Origin: Saprospiraceae bacterium
GTDB lineage: Bacteria; Bacteroidota; Bacteroidia; Chitinophagales; Saprospiraceae
DNA: 64,000 nucleotides
Assembly (NCBI GenBank): GCA_016714985.1
Contig: JADKBS010000001.1
Location: forward strand, 701,001 to 765,000
Direction: 5' to 3'
Positions 54,101 through 63,300 of the stretch are shown here, in pieces; the first letter of the stretch is position 1; the number at the start of each line of letters is the position of its first letter. Below the pieces are notes generated by a model. It was not told where the DNA came from. It did no database searches and saw only the letters and a list, made by a program, of their open reading frames with translations. The position numbers were made by a program, and so were the translations under genes.

Positions 54101-54200
54101 GGAATGTGGTATCACCATTGACAACTTTAACGACATCAAGGTCAATGACATCATCGAAGGCTACGAAATTACCGAAGTAAAGCAGAAATACGGAGGTTAA
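51105..54200 (+). CDS. infB: Translation initiation factor IF-2
   Basis: A 1031-residue protein. N-terminal IF2_N module (KRLVKVAQELNVGTQTIVDFLATKG), then a long Pro/Ala-rich linker and a Gly/Asn/Arg-rich low-complexity stretch (about 280-330, DNRGGGNRGG type). A second IF2_N-like segment precedes the G domain: G1 VMGHVDHGKTSLLDYI (about 527), G3 DTPGHEAFTAMRARG, G4 NKIDKPGAD. Domains II to IV follow (GTVLEASLDKGKGYVAKM, IVKGDVDGSVEAL, MECGITIDNFNDIKVND). IF-2 places initiator tRNA on the 30S subunit and promotes subunit joining. The stop codon lies inside the left arm of a word-type inverted repeat. Confidence 0.97.
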   Translation: MDKRLVKVAQELNVGTQTIVDFLATKGHHIENKPTSKVTEEMETILLKEYQKDMAEKVKADSMTIGVRPPLIKKEPLAPLLKREPPAPPAPLTPPPAVKKEDLLSKTPAATKPPEPVEVAPPPVVVEPTPPPQPVVETPAPVEEPARPQVGGLVIKGKIELDKRGMPVRPKKEEPKIEAKPASKPEPAPAPEQAPAPSVTEAEKPVAVPDAQDKPGTTPDKPAETAKEAVVPPTEAPPEAAEDDLVRMNTPELRGLKILGKIDIEKRREPAPKPATRGGDNRAGGGNRVGDNRAGGNRGGDNRGGGNRGGDNRGPGGDRSATQPRPDGNRPKPVASSTEGQGGGANSADSRHKRKRKKVAPQTAQPQQGTPNQSQGTGTGDRRRRGGEPAREVSGKEAEDQIRRTMASLSGAGKKKRQKMRRETRERIREKQEQRDMEGQSDKLEVTEFVTVQELANMMDVPATQVIMTCMSLGVFVSINQRLDAELIELVASEFGHEVQFISVEDQTDFEDEEEDAVEDLKPRAPIVTVMGHVDHGKTSLLDYIRKANVVSGEAGGITQHIGAYEVNVNDRSITFLDTPGHEAFTAMRARGTKVTDIAIIVVAADDNVMPQTKEAISHAQAANVPMVFAFNKIDKPGADPGRIKQELASMNILVEEWGGVHQSQEISAKTGLGIPELLEKVVLVADMADLKANPDRNAIGTVLEASLDKGKGYVAKMLVQNGTLRVGGSMVAGEYSGKVKAMFNERGQKVNEAGPSAPVLVLGLGGAPTAGERFKIMDDDSEARQLASKRAQINREQATRATKRISLDEIGRRLALGTFKELNLIVKGDVDGSVEALSDSLIKLALETVNVNVIHKAVGQIVESDVLLASASDAIIIGFQVRPSVSARKLAEREGVEIKMYSIIYEAIEEIKLAIEGLLEPTKEEKIVANVEIREVYKISKVGTVAGCYVLDGKLSRNTHIRVVRDGIVIFPTREGANGRLGSLKRVKEDVKEVKSGMECGITIDNFNDIKVNDIIEGYEITEVKQKYGG

Positions 54201-54302
54201 ACGGTTTACGATGGACGGCTAACGGTGGACGGTTCGTTCGTTGGCCGTTCACCGTCCACCGTTGGCCGTTCACCGTCCACCGTTGGCCGTTAGCTGTTAA
54301 CC
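54195..54302. repeat. Inverted and tandem word repeat after infB (CGTTGGCCGTTCACCGTCCAC)
   Basis: The left arm 54195-54232 (starting in the infB stop: GGTTAA, then GGACGG and CTAACGG words) pairs with the right arm 54272-54302 (CCGTCCACCG to TTAACC). Between them a 21-bp unit occurs twice in tandem (54239-54259, 54260-54280) with a third partial copy. It may terminate the infB operon. Confidence 0.75.
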
Positions 54303-54309
54303 GATAAAC

Positions 54310-54519
54310 ATGGAATTCCTTCAACTTCTCCTCCCCATTTTCGCCCTCGTAGGCATAGCGTTCGTGCTGATGAGCGTTGGCTATATCTTCAAAAAGCGGG
54401 AATTCAGGGGCTCCTGCGCCTCCAACAACCCCATGCTGGCCGATAAGTTCGGCTCGTGTTCTGTTTGTGGAAAGACGGCGGAGGAGGTATGCAAGATGCC
54501 GGAGGTGAAGCAGGTATGA
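54310..54519 (+). CDS. Small Cys-rich membrane protein, NqrM/DUF539-like
   Basis: 69 residues: one membrane helix (about 4-27), then VGYIFKKREFRGSC and a tail with four cysteines (36, 50, 53, 61) in GSC and SCSVCGK patterns. The helix followed by a basic 'IFK(R)..(K)GSC' turn is the layout of NqrM, which delivers iron to Na+-translocating NADH:quinone reductase. In Bacteroidota similar small proteins are often annotated only as membrane proteins. No nqr genes are in the window, so the specific role stays inference. It follows the infB repeat and precedes a convergent sensor kinase. Confidence 0.6.
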   Translation: MEFLQLLLPIFALVGIAFVLMSVGYIFKKREFRGSCASNNPMLADKFGSCSVCGKTAEEVCKMPEVKQV

Positions 54520-54558
54520 GTTCAAGGAGCCTTGTGTAGTTGTAAGCCTTAGATGCTT

Positions 54559-55821
54559 CTAGTTCGGAATAATGAGGGTGAATTTTGTTCCCTTCCCCTT
54601 CTCGCTTTCCAATAGAATCTTCCCTCCGTGCGCGCTCACTATCTGCGCCACATAGCTCAGCCCCAGGCCGAAACCCTTCGTTTGTACCCCGCTGCCGGGA
54701 ATCCTGTAAAACTTATCGAACACCAGCTTTTGCTGTGCCGGCTCAATGCCGATTCCTTGATCGCTGACGGCGATAAGGAGTTGCTTGTCCTTTCTTTCCG
54801 TTGAAATTTCGATGACGGGGGCCGCATGGCTGTACTTCAAGGCATTGTCAAGGAGGTTGCGCAGGGCATTTTTCAGGTGGGCTGCGTCCACTTTGGTAGT
54901 GTCTGGGTCGGCACGGAGATGGAGGGTCATCGTGCCGTTTCGTTCCATGACCATCGGCAGAAACTCGGCTTCAAGTTCTTTGATCATTGCATGAATGCTG
55001 GTCGGTGCCTTTTGGAGGTTGTGGTAGGCGCTTTCAAGGCTAGCCAGTTCCAGCACTTTTTCAACGTGTGCCTTTACCTTGGCATTCTCTTTTTCGATGA
55101 TTTGCAGGAAGCCCTTGGCTCGTTGCAGGTCGCCTTTTTCGAGATATTCCTTGGCCATTTTATTGGAAAGGGAAATGGAGAAGGCGGGCGTTTTTAATTC
55201 GTGTGTCAGGTTGTTGATAAAATCGTTCTTGATGGCGTTCAGTTGCCGCTCTTTTTTCAGGATATTGAGCAGCAGCAACAAGCAGCTCAAAATGGCCAAT
55301 AGGCTCAGTACGGACGGCACCAAGAGATTGCGGAGCTGCCCCAAAAGGTAGCCGAACAGGTTGAACACATCGAAATGCAGCACCGACTCGAAATGGCAGT
55401 TGCCAATGATATGGTTGCCGAGCCTTGCCTGGTATTTCCCAAAATCGAATTTGTCGGGTTTGTATCCCTTGCTGGCCAGCAGCACTTGGCCGTTGAATAC
55501 TGGTGTGATGGCAAAGGCAAAATCAGCCCGTATGCCCCGGTGCACGAGTTCCCGCTTCAAGAGTGCCTCAATGGAGTCGGAAATGGGGTGGACGAGCACA
55601 GTATCACCCTCTATTTGCCTGATTTTCAGACGGTCAATGAGGGCGTCGCTGCGGGAGCCGGGCAGGTTCAGCGTGTCGGACACGGCCAGCAAGGCGTCTT
55701 CGGTGCGGAGGTCGAAGCGCTGCTTCTCCAAACGTACCCCGGACATGAGCAGCCTGAACTGCACGTAGGTCAGCACGGAAAGCGAAAGTAGCAGGATGCC
55801 TGTAATGAGGTGTCGGGTCAT
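54559..55821 (-). CDS. Sensor histidine kinase
   Basis: A 420-residue protein with two membrane helices (about 5-26 and about 163-187) enclosing a periplasmic sensor domain of about 135 residues. HisKA follows with the phospho-acceptor His in NDFINNLTHELKTPAFSISLS (about 214). The HATPase domain has NLLDNALKYS (N box), SDQGIGIEPA (G1) and KGFGLGLSYV (G2). This is a common Bacteroidota two-component kinase type whose partner is usually an adjacent OmpR-family regulator. None is adjacent here, so it is an orphan in this window. The signal is unknown. Confidence 0.93.
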   Translation of the reverse strand: MTRHLITGILLLSLSVLTYVQFRLLMSGVRLEKQRFDLRTEDALLAVSDTLNLPGSRSDALIDRLKIRQIEGDTVLVHPISDSIEALLKRELVHRGIRADFAFAITPVFNGQVLLASKGYKPDKFDFGKYQARLGNHIIGNCHFESVLHFDVFNLFGYLLGQLRNLLVPSVLSLLAILSCLLLLLNILKKERQLNAIKNDFINNLTHELKTPAFSISLSNKMAKEYLEKGDLQRAKGFLQIIEKENAKVKAHVEKVLELASLESAYHNLQKAPTSIHAMIKELEAEFLPMVMERNGTMTLHLRADPDTTKVDAAHLKNALRNLLDNALKYSHAAPVIEISTERKDKQLLIAVSDQGIGIEPAQQKLVFDKFYRIPGSGVQTKGFGLGLSYVAQIVSAHGGKILLESEKGKGTKFTLIIPN

Positions 55822-56134
55822 ATTATGAGGTTTAGAAGGTTTAAGGAGGTTTAGTTTGTGCGGTGTTCTAACCCTTCCAAACCTCTTTAACGTGCAGTTT
55901 CACCCAATGAGATGCGCCAATTATAAACGTATTGCCAAGTTTTTTCAGATTATTCAAAAAAAAATTTGGTGCTTTGCACGAACAAATCAAACCGTCAATA
56001 CATTTTCATCAAAACAGGACAACAACAGAAAGCAAACACTTGATTTTTGTAGTTGACATAAAACAGAGCCTATTGCGTAGTTCTATCTCTTTTTTTTGAA
56101 AAACAATTTCAGAACCACGTAAATCATTTCAATC
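55822..56134. repeat. 313-bp gap with an inverted GAGGTTTA word repeat
   Basis: The left words GAGGTTTAG, AAGGTTTAA, GAGGTTTAG (55826-55853) match inverted CTAACC, CCAAACCTCTTTAA (55867-55891). The rest is AT-rich upstream sequence of the coiled-coil gene and holds no gene I can see. Confidence 0.55.
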
Positions 56135-57118
56135 ATGTCTAACAACAATCCATCTTTCAATCAGAACAAACCTAATCAGAATTTCATTGCGATAGCTGCC
56201 GTCATCGGTGTTATCCTGCTTGGTATCATCGGCTATTTTGCTTATCAGAACAGCAAGGCCAACCAACAGTTGGAAACCACCATGAGCGAACTCGATGAAA
56301 CGACGAAGCTCAAGGCGGAATTGGAAGCCCAGTACAACCAGGCCCTGACCGACTTGGAGGCCCAGAAGACGACCAACCAAGAACTGAACGCTGTCATTGA
56401 CCAACAGAAGGCAGACTTGGAGCAGCAGAAGAACAAAATCGCTGGCCTGCTCAAGAACAAAGGCTCTTTGGATAAGGCCCGTGTCGAAATTGACAACCTG
56501 AAATCGCAGGTGAGCCAGTATATGGCGCAGTTGGAGAAACTCAAGGCCGAAAACGAAGCCCTTGCTGGCGAAAACGCAACGTTGTCCAGCGAGAAGGAGC
56601 AACTGGCTGCCAACCTCCAATCAAAATCTGCTGAGAACGAGGAACTCAGCAGCACCAAGGCGCAGCTCGTGAGCGAGAAGGAAAAACTTTCCGAAAAAGT
56701 GAACGTCGCTTCGGCCATCAAAATGAAATCCGTTTCCGCTGTTGGCCAAAAAGTGAAAGGCAGCGGCAAGGTGAAGGAAGAGAACTCCGCCAAGAGCATT
56801 GACCAAATCAAGGTCTGCTTCACCACCGTCGAGAACGAAGTGGTGAAAGCCGGCAGCGAGAAGTTCTATGTACGTATCATCAACCCGCTGGGCGAGACCC
56901 TCGCCATCGAGGATATGGGCTCTGGCATGTTGACCAACAAGAAGACGGGCGAAGAAGTACGCTACACCAAAATGGAGGAGCTTGACTACAGCAACAACGA
57001 GGCCCAGTCCTGCGTGGTTTGGGCACCAACCAATGCCTCTTTCGCCAAGGGCGAATACCAGATTGAGGTTTACAACAAAGGCTTCCAAGTGGGCACTACC
57101 AAGCTTACCTTGAAGTAA
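56135..57118 (+). CDS. Membrane-anchored coiled-coil protein
   Basis: A 327-residue protein: short polar N-terminus (SNNNPSFNQNKPNQ), one membrane helix (about 18-37) and a long continuous coiled coil (about 45-190, heptads rich in Q, K, E, L). A C-terminal strand domain of about 110 residues contains IDQIKVCFTTVENEVVKAG and GEYQIEVYNKGFQVGTTKLTLK. This is a Bacteroidota-typical protein that I know only as a hypothetical; the topology suggests a periplasmic spacer with a globular head. A strong terminator follows. No functional assignment is possible from sequence. Confidence 0.8.
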   Translation: MSNNNPSFNQNKPNQNFIAIAAVIGVILLGIIGYFAYQNSKANQQLETTMSELDETTKLKAELEAQYNQALTDLEAQKTTNQELNAVIDQQKADLEQQKNKIAGLLKNKGSLDKARVEIDNLKSQVSQYMAQLEKLKAENEALAGENATLSSEKEQLAANLQSKSAENEELSSTKAQLVSEKEKLSEKVNVASAIKMKSVSAVGQKVKGSGKVKEENSAKSIDQIKVCFTTVENEVVKAGSEKFYVRIINPLGETLAIEDMGSGMLTNKKTGEEVRYTKMEELDYSNNEAQSCVVWAPTNASFAKGEYQIEVYNKGFQVGTTKLTLK

Positions 57119-57149
57119 ACTGCACAAACCTTAAAATAAGCCAAAACGA

Positions 57150-57180
57150 GAGCGGGCTGCCATTCGGCAGCCCGCTCTTT
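57150..57180 (+). terminator. Rho-independent terminator of the coiled-coil gene
   Basis: GAGCGGGCTGCC-ATTC-GGCAGCCCGCTC followed by TTTTT; a 12-bp perfect stem. Confidence 0.93.
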
Positions 57181-57524
57181 TTGATTCAATTCAAAATCAA
57201 CCCCACTTGCCAATGCGGTTGTGTTCTCTAAACTTTGATTTCAAAGCATATCGTCTTTGAGGGCAGTGGGTTGGGAATCTTAACCTCGTTAGTAAGAGCC
57301 TCAACCTCACAACAATTTTTTTTTGCACGTTACTTAATTCTGTAAGCGCTTTTTAAGCGTCTGGTTCTTTACTTTTTTTAATGAAAATATTTTATTATAA
57401 TACAATTAAAAAATATTTAAAAAATATTAAAATTTATTTTGAAAATAAAAATTCACTTTTCATCTTTGCAAAAGATACCTTTGATGGTATATGGGTAAAT
57501 CACTAATCTCTAAAACACTGGCTC
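57181..57524. other. AT-rich promoter region of the SprB/RHS operon
   Basis: 344 bp without a gene. 57330-57460 is very AT-rich, with long A/T runs, unlike the rest of the window. It contains the predicted promoter at 57438-57468 and an alternative TACCTTTG at 57476-57483. Confidence 0.5.
57438..57468 (+). promoter_or_regulatory. Predicted promoter of the SprB-repeat protein gene
   Basis: TTTG at 57438-57441 and CATCTTTG at 57461-57468 are 19 nt apart; the gene starts 57 nt downstream. TACCTTTG at 57476 is a better -7 but lacks a -33. Confidence 0.45.
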
Positions 57525-59582
57525 ATGAAAGCCCTCCTCTATCACAACTCTCTACCTGCACGTTATTGTGCGTCCTTCCTTTTTATTTTCATTTTCATCA
57601 ATCCAATTTTTGGGAATAATTTCAGAAGAGATTGCTTCAAGGCAATATCGTCTTCCTCTGCTCCTGTATCGCTGTTGTCCTACAGCACTTTCGAGAAAGG
57701 TGGCCCTACTGCCGATCTGACAATATTCCTGGACTTCCTTACTAAAAATGTCTCTGTTCTTGGGGCGGGCGATGGGCAAATAGACCTGACGCCCAGCGGG
57801 GGAGTTCCGCCATACACCTATAGCTGGAACAACGGGGCAATCGTTGAGGACTTGACGGGTGTGGTGGCTGGGGTTTATACGGTCAGTGTTACGGATGCAG
57901 TGGGCGCAACGGCGATAGGCTCCGTTGAGCTATTTACATCGGTTTCTGCTAAGGTTGTCTGGGACGAAATTCCAGCTGATATCATGGTTGATTTCGCCCA
58001 AGATGCTTATGAGAAAAAATACGACGACCCAGCACTATCCATGACCAGTTGTAATGTTTTGGCCAGTGGCCAAAAAGGGTTTGTCGAGTTTAAGTTGTTG
58101 GACGATGTTAAGGCCAACGGTGATTGGTATTATGTTGGATTGTTCGATGCTGCAAAACCGATTTCAGCGATTGAACAAGCCAATTTTTTAGTGGGTATCC
58201 GTTCAGATGATATTGAACCAGGCCAGAGCGTGTTGGTACTCGAACATGGCTCTATAAACTACAAGGAAACGGTTGGCGAGAAGGGCGAAGTGTACCGTAT
58301 AGAAAGTAACGGATCACAGGTCAGTTTTTCAAAAGGAGGCGAAGTGATTTACGTTTCCACTGCCGATCCCTCCTCCATCAACCTCAAGGTTGTACTGTTT
58401 GTGTACCGAACTGGCCAGGATTTCCTGAACCTGGTTGAGGTGAATTCTTCCTTTGCCTGCACCGACCAACTGTATCTCCGCCACACAGCGGAGGACGTTA
58501 CCTCCAACGGCCCCGGCAAACTACAGCTTATCCCACAGGGTGGCGTGCCCCCGTATTACTATAGCTGGGAATCCCCGCAGTACCAAGGCAATGCCCTGGC
58601 CGACTTGGGTGCAGGCATTTACCGGGTCACGGTATCCGATTTCGTGGGGCATGCAGCATTGGCCGAGTATCGTATTTACGACATGAGGGATGTTGAATGG
58701 AGCCGACAGGAGCAAGGGGTAGGGGGCGTTGTCTTCGACCAACAGACTGGTACTTTTTCTGTTGACCCCAGCATCACCGAGGATGCCAAAAAGGTGCTGC
58801 ATGGGGTAAATATGGTGCCTCTTCCCAATAACTGTAAACTGTCCTTCCTACTCAAAGAAGACATAACCACAGGAAGTGGGAAAGATTTTACGGTCGGTTT
58901 TCGGCCAACCATAGGGCTTGACGATATGGCCGGGGTACATGGGTTCTATGGATTCAAGGTCAATGAAAGTGGTGTTACCATCACCAAGGATAAGGATGCC
59001 GTGGATGGCGCTCAATTGACATCACCAAGCGATATAGTAATGAACCGTAGCGGCTACCTGTACGAAGTTGAGGTGTACAATGGCAGCCTGCTCTTTTACA
59101 AAAACAAAAAGCTGATACACAAGGACTTGTTGCCCGAGAACACGGATTGGTTTCGAACGGATGCCTTCCTGTCCTCTACCGGAACGGGCGTGGCGATGAC
59201 CCCACAGACAAGTGCAGCGGCTTATGCGCCTTCTGCTATCTATACATTGCCAAAAAAACGCTTGGACGGTGGGTTTGTAATCGTAGACAATTGTTACTTA
59301 AGGTTTAAATATGTTGAAGAGTATAGCACTACGGCCACCAATAATCACCAACTCAGCTATACCATATTGAAAGACGACAATACCCCCTTCACAGGGACTG
59401 GTGGCTCGGGCAACTTGAATAAGGTTTACGGGACAAACTGGTATGAACTGCAGGTGCCTCAGCTTACGCATCAAAAATACTATATACTAAAATTTACCGG
59501 GAATAAAGAACAGACCTACTATATCAGGTTTCAGTTCCTAACACCTGGCGTATCACCTTGCCCTGCTATTTCAGGGACTTGA
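57525..59582 (+). CDS. Large secreted protein with two SprB-type repeats
   Basis: A 685-residue precursor; N-terminal hydrophobic segment (ASFLFIFIFINPIFG). Two SprB-like repeats: GGVPPYTYSWNNGAIVEDL with GVYTVSVTDAVGA (about 85-125) and GGVPPYYYSWESPQYQG with GIYRVTVSDFVGH (about 338-380). Between and after them are two copies of a strand-rich domain (starts KVVWDEIPADIMVDF and DVEWSRQEQGVGGVVF). SprB repeats occur in T9SS-secreted adhesins used for gliding, but no sorting domain is seen at the end. It is the first gene of a likely three-gene operon with a lipoprotein and an RHS-like giant protein. Confidence 0.75.
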   Translation: MKALLYHNSLPARYCASFLFIFIFINPIFGNNFRRDCFKAISSSSAPVSLLSYSTFEKGGPTADLTIFLDFLTKNVSVLGAGDGQIDLTPSGGVPPYTYSWNNGAIVEDLTGVVAGVYTVSVTDAVGATAIGSVELFTSVSAKVVWDEIPADIMVDFAQDAYEKKYDDPALSMTSCNVLASGQKGFVEFKLLDDVKANGDWYYVGLFDAAKPISAIEQANFLVGIRSDDIEPGQSVLVLEHGSINYKETVGEKGEVYRIESNGSQVSFSKGGEVIYVSTADPSSINLKVVLFVYRTGQDFLNLVEVNSSFACTDQLYLRHTAEDVTSNGPGKLQLIPQGGVPPYYYSWESPQYQGNALADLGAGIYRVTVSDFVGHAALAEYRIYDMRDVEWSRQEQGVGGVVFDQQTGTFSVDPSITEDAKKVLHGVNMVPLPNNCKLSFLLKEDITTGSGKDFTVGFRPTIGLDDMAGVHGFYGFKVNESGVTITKDKDAVDGAQLTSPSDIVMNRSGYLYEVEVYNGSLLFYKNKKLIHKDLLPENTDWFRTDAFLSSTGTGVAMTPQTSAAAYAPSAIYTLPKKRLDGGFVIVDNCYLRFKYVEEYSTTATNNHQLSYTILKDDNTPFTGTGGSGNLNKVYGTNWYELQVPQLTHQKYYILKFTGNKEQTYYIRFQFLTPGVSPCPAISGT

Positions 59583-59609
59583 TAAGAAAAACGATGGTGG
59601 ACTATCTAA

Positions 59610-59665
59610 AGGGTTGGCGCTCCAACCCAAGTCAGGCAGCGACTTCAAGTCGCCACTTGACTTCA
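59610..59665. other. Two consecutive palindromes downstream of the SprB-repeat gene
   Basis: GGGTTGG-CGCT-CCAACCC (about 59610-59627) and GCGACT-TCA-AGTCGC inside GTCA...TGAC (about 59631-59661). They stack as two hairpins in the 133-bp gap between the first two operon genes; there is no T-run. Attenuation or a small repeat family is possible. Confidence 0.5.
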
Positions 59666-59715
59666 ACCCCTTATACCTGATACCAAAGATTCGTCACGCT
59701 TTAATTTGATTTGGG

Positions 59716-60333
59716 ATGAAACCAAAATGCGCATACCTCTCAATGCTCCTTCTATGGTTCCTGCTCGGCTGTGGGGATGGAGACCTGTCCCCCAGGGAAC
59801 TGGTGCGGTGGGTGGAAAAACCTGAGAATGGCCTGAAGGCCGGAAAGGCCATCAATAATTACCTGTTCGAAGCCCAATACAAGCCATTGGACTATATCAT
59901 TGCCAAGGAAGAAAGAAAGGACGAGCTACCAGCAACGCTGGTCAGCGACCGGAAAAAAGCGTTGGGCAATGAAATGGATTATTTCAATTTCCGGATTTCA
60001 ACGACCGAACAGGGTAAGGATGTGGTTTCCACCTTGGTAAAGGAAGACGATCCTGGTACAAAAGAAATGGTGCTCAAGTACTTGTCCTACGATATCAAGG
60101 ATGATTTTTACCTGCTCGATGGGCAGGACACTTTGAAGTGCCTGCTTTTTAACCATCCACCGAATTACGGGCTGGCACCCTACCTCGACTTTGTGATGGG
60201 CTTTGAAAGCAGGCCCGGCAAGGACAAGCGGCTGGTCTATAACGACAAGCTGCTCAAGACAGGCACTACCCAACTGACCATCAAAAACGAAAATATCATC
60301 AAAACTCCCACGCTTAAAATAGAAAGACAATGA
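59716..60333 (+). CDS. Lipoprotein of unknown function (RHS-operon partner)
   Basis: A 205-residue precursor with a lipoprotein signal (MLLLWFLLGC, Cys about 19). The remainder is soluble (SPRELVRWVEKPENGLKAGK, later YLSYDIKDDFYLLDGQDTLKCLLF). I do not recognise the family. Its stop overlaps the start of the RHS-like gene (ATGA at 60330-60333), which indicates translational coupling and a shared role, perhaps as a chaperone or surface partner for the giant protein. Confidence 0.75.
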   Translation: MKPKCAYLSMLLLWFLLGCGDGDLSPRELVRWVEKPENGLKAGKAINNYLFEAQYKPLDYIIAKEERKDELPATLVSDRKKALGNEMDYFNFRISTTEQGKDVVSTLVKEDDPGTKEMVLKYLSYDIKDDFYLLDGQDTLKCLLFNHPPNYGLAPYLDFVMGFESRPGKDKRLVYNDKLLKTGTTQLTIKNENIIKTPTLKIERQ

Positions 60334-63300
60334 AATTGCAAACGCTCAGAAGGCACTCTAAGCCCTTGGCTTCCATCCTGTTGCTCATTTTTGCAACCAC
60401 GCTCATTCCTACCAGGTCTTATGCCATCACATCGGGACCGGCACAGGAAGAGTTTGCCTCGTTCTCGCCAGCAGGCAGTTCGGATATGGTGAACCTCTAT
60501 ACGGGGGATTTCAATTATAATATTCCCTTGATGACCGTGCCGGGACCGAACGGTGGGTATCCAATCAACCTTTCATATTCAGGAGGAACCGATATGAATG
60601 ACCCAGGTTCGTGGGTAGGCTACGGTTGGGACCTTAACATAGGTGCTATCAACCGTCAGATGCGGGGCCTACCCGACGATTTTAGTGGGGTGGAGAAGGT
60701 AAAGCAAGAGATGAGCCTTAAGAAGTCTTTTAGCGTGGGATTGGAGATACCGACCCAACCGTCGTATGATGAGTATGCGGGATTTCCAGGGCCTCCGATA
60801 CCTCCAGCTACCACCTCTCCTTGGACAGCCCAGTTATATTATAACAACTATAAAGGGCTTGGCTATAAACTTGGAATTAAAGGCCCGCTAGCGGGTAGCT
60901 TTTCTGCTGGTGTTTCTTATGATTCCCAAGAAGGCATCGGGGTTGATTTACAACTTGGAACATCGCAAGAATCAAAGTTTGCCGAGCTTGGTTTAGGCTT
61001 GGATTTGGCAACCTCTTTTAACTCAAGACGAGGTTTGCAAGGATTGACGTATAGTACGCAATTTACATCAGCCAATGAGACATCTTCAAGTAAAGAAGGT
61101 GCCCAATCATCAGGGATTTCACTTGGGAGTCCCCTTACATTTGGCTTCAACGGTAGTATCCCTGAAGTAAACATACCCACTAAGACAACATCAATTGATT
61201 TTGATATTAAATATGGAACCGAAGTAAACCCCGGCTTTTGGTTTCAAGTGGGTAGATGGGGTAAATGGGCGGGATCCTTTGAATGGTCCAAAGTTAAAGA
61301 AGGCGGTGTCGTATTGAGTCCTGCTTTCGGATATTTGCACACACATTTGGCAGAGAATAATTCTAAAGGGTTGAAGGACTTCAATCGCGACCAATTGCCC
61401 TACTCCAAAAAATCCCCAACCTCGCACCATCCTTTTATACGTATGATATACTTTCGGTAAGTGGAGAAGGTGTTGGCGGAACATACAGGCCATATCGAAC
61501 CGAAGCGGAGGCATTAAACACGCCAAGCCAGTCAAATGAAATTGATGGACACAGGGTAAACCTTGAGTTTGGAGCTGGAGGCCTATTTCATATAGGGCTT
61601 GGCTATGGCCACACCAAAGGCGAGACCTATTCAGGCCCGTGGAAGACCATGGCCACACTGGAACCCACTCCAGTAAGTCAATCGTTGCTCGACCCTTGTG
61701 GGGACCCTGATTGCGACGCCAACAATAAGGCTGCAAAGTACAAATTATATGGGGAGCAGAGCGGAAGGACAAACTCTGACAATAGCCAATTGAGCGTATG
61801 GGACAATAAAAAAGCTGTTAGGGTGGCATTGACAAAAAACACAGTTTCACCTAAGGCTTTTACGGCCAATGGCGGGTTCGCCTCCCCAGCAAATATAAAT
61901 ACTAGTGCCACCTTTTACGCAAAGCGGCCAAAGGAACCACAGGCAAATATTATTCAAACACTAAATGCCCTACAATCCTATAGATATGGTTTTGGCAAAC
62001 GATTCGCTACCCATCCAGACTGCAACAATTGCAGTGGTGATCTGGGATTTTATGATTCAATAGGGGTCAAGAGGTACAAAATTCCGGCAGGAACTTTAAA
62101 CTCTCAGGGTATTGATAAATCAGAGAAGGTATCTGAGATAATCGTTACGAAAAACGATGGAATGCGATATGGTTATGGGCTTCCTGCTATGAACCAAAGG
62201 CAAGTGAATGCGTCTTTCAATGTTTACCCAAATGGCTCCGGCACTGGTAATGCTGGTAAATATACAGGTGGGGCTACGCCAGCCGTCAGTTCAAATGTAC
62301 TCAACCCAGATATTATATCGACCAGCACCAACTCAGTTGCATCGCACTCTTCATCGAACCAATACCTGAATAAAACTACGTTGCCAAAATACGCGCATTC
62401 TTGGCTACTCACCCATGTGGTTTCTCCCGATTATTCTGATAGAACAGGTAATGGCTTCTCAATAGACGACCCTGGCTCTTGGATGAAATTTGAGTATAAG
62501 AAGACGGCAAGTCATTATAGATGGAGGGAACCATACATAGGGCTTAGTTTCATGCAAGGCAATAAAGCTGACCAGCGCGACGACATGGCCGCCTATACCT
62601 TTGGTACAAAAGAACTATACTATTTGCACAGGATAGAAACAGCCACCCATTTGGCCGTGTTTGAAACCGAGGATAGGAACGATGGCGTGGAGGCAAAATC
62701 GGAATTATTTGGAGGATTGAACAATGTATCTCCTAGAAAAATGCAAAGGCTGAAGAATATTAAGCTTTATGTGAAGCCGTTGGATGGGACCACGCTCAAC
62801 ATTACAACTGCAACACCTATTCAGACGGTGGTGTTTGGTCACGCTGGCTATGATAATTATCCTGGAACTACTACCCTCATCCCGCAATCTCTTGAGCTAT
62901 GCAAAGGCATACCTTCTGCTGGCGGTTCCGGTCGCGGAAAACTCACACTCGTCACGGTGCATATGACAGCTGACAAATCCATTAAAGGTAGTCTTAGCCC
63001 TTATAAATTTACTTATGCCACTAATACCGCACTAGTCGAAGGATATAATCGACTCAATAAGGATAGGTGGGGCAACTTCCAGTACAATTCAGGACTATTT
63101 GGGAGCTGGTTTTCGTATGTGGATTTTCCTTATACTAGCCAGGTTGTTGGGCAGCAATATGCGAATAATTGGCAATTGACCCAAATCCAGTTGCCAACTG
63201 GTGGCCTCATAGATGTAACTTACGAGTCCGACGACTACGCATACGAAATGGATAAGCCAGCGGCACAGATGTTCGACATCATCCATACTTCAACAGAGAC

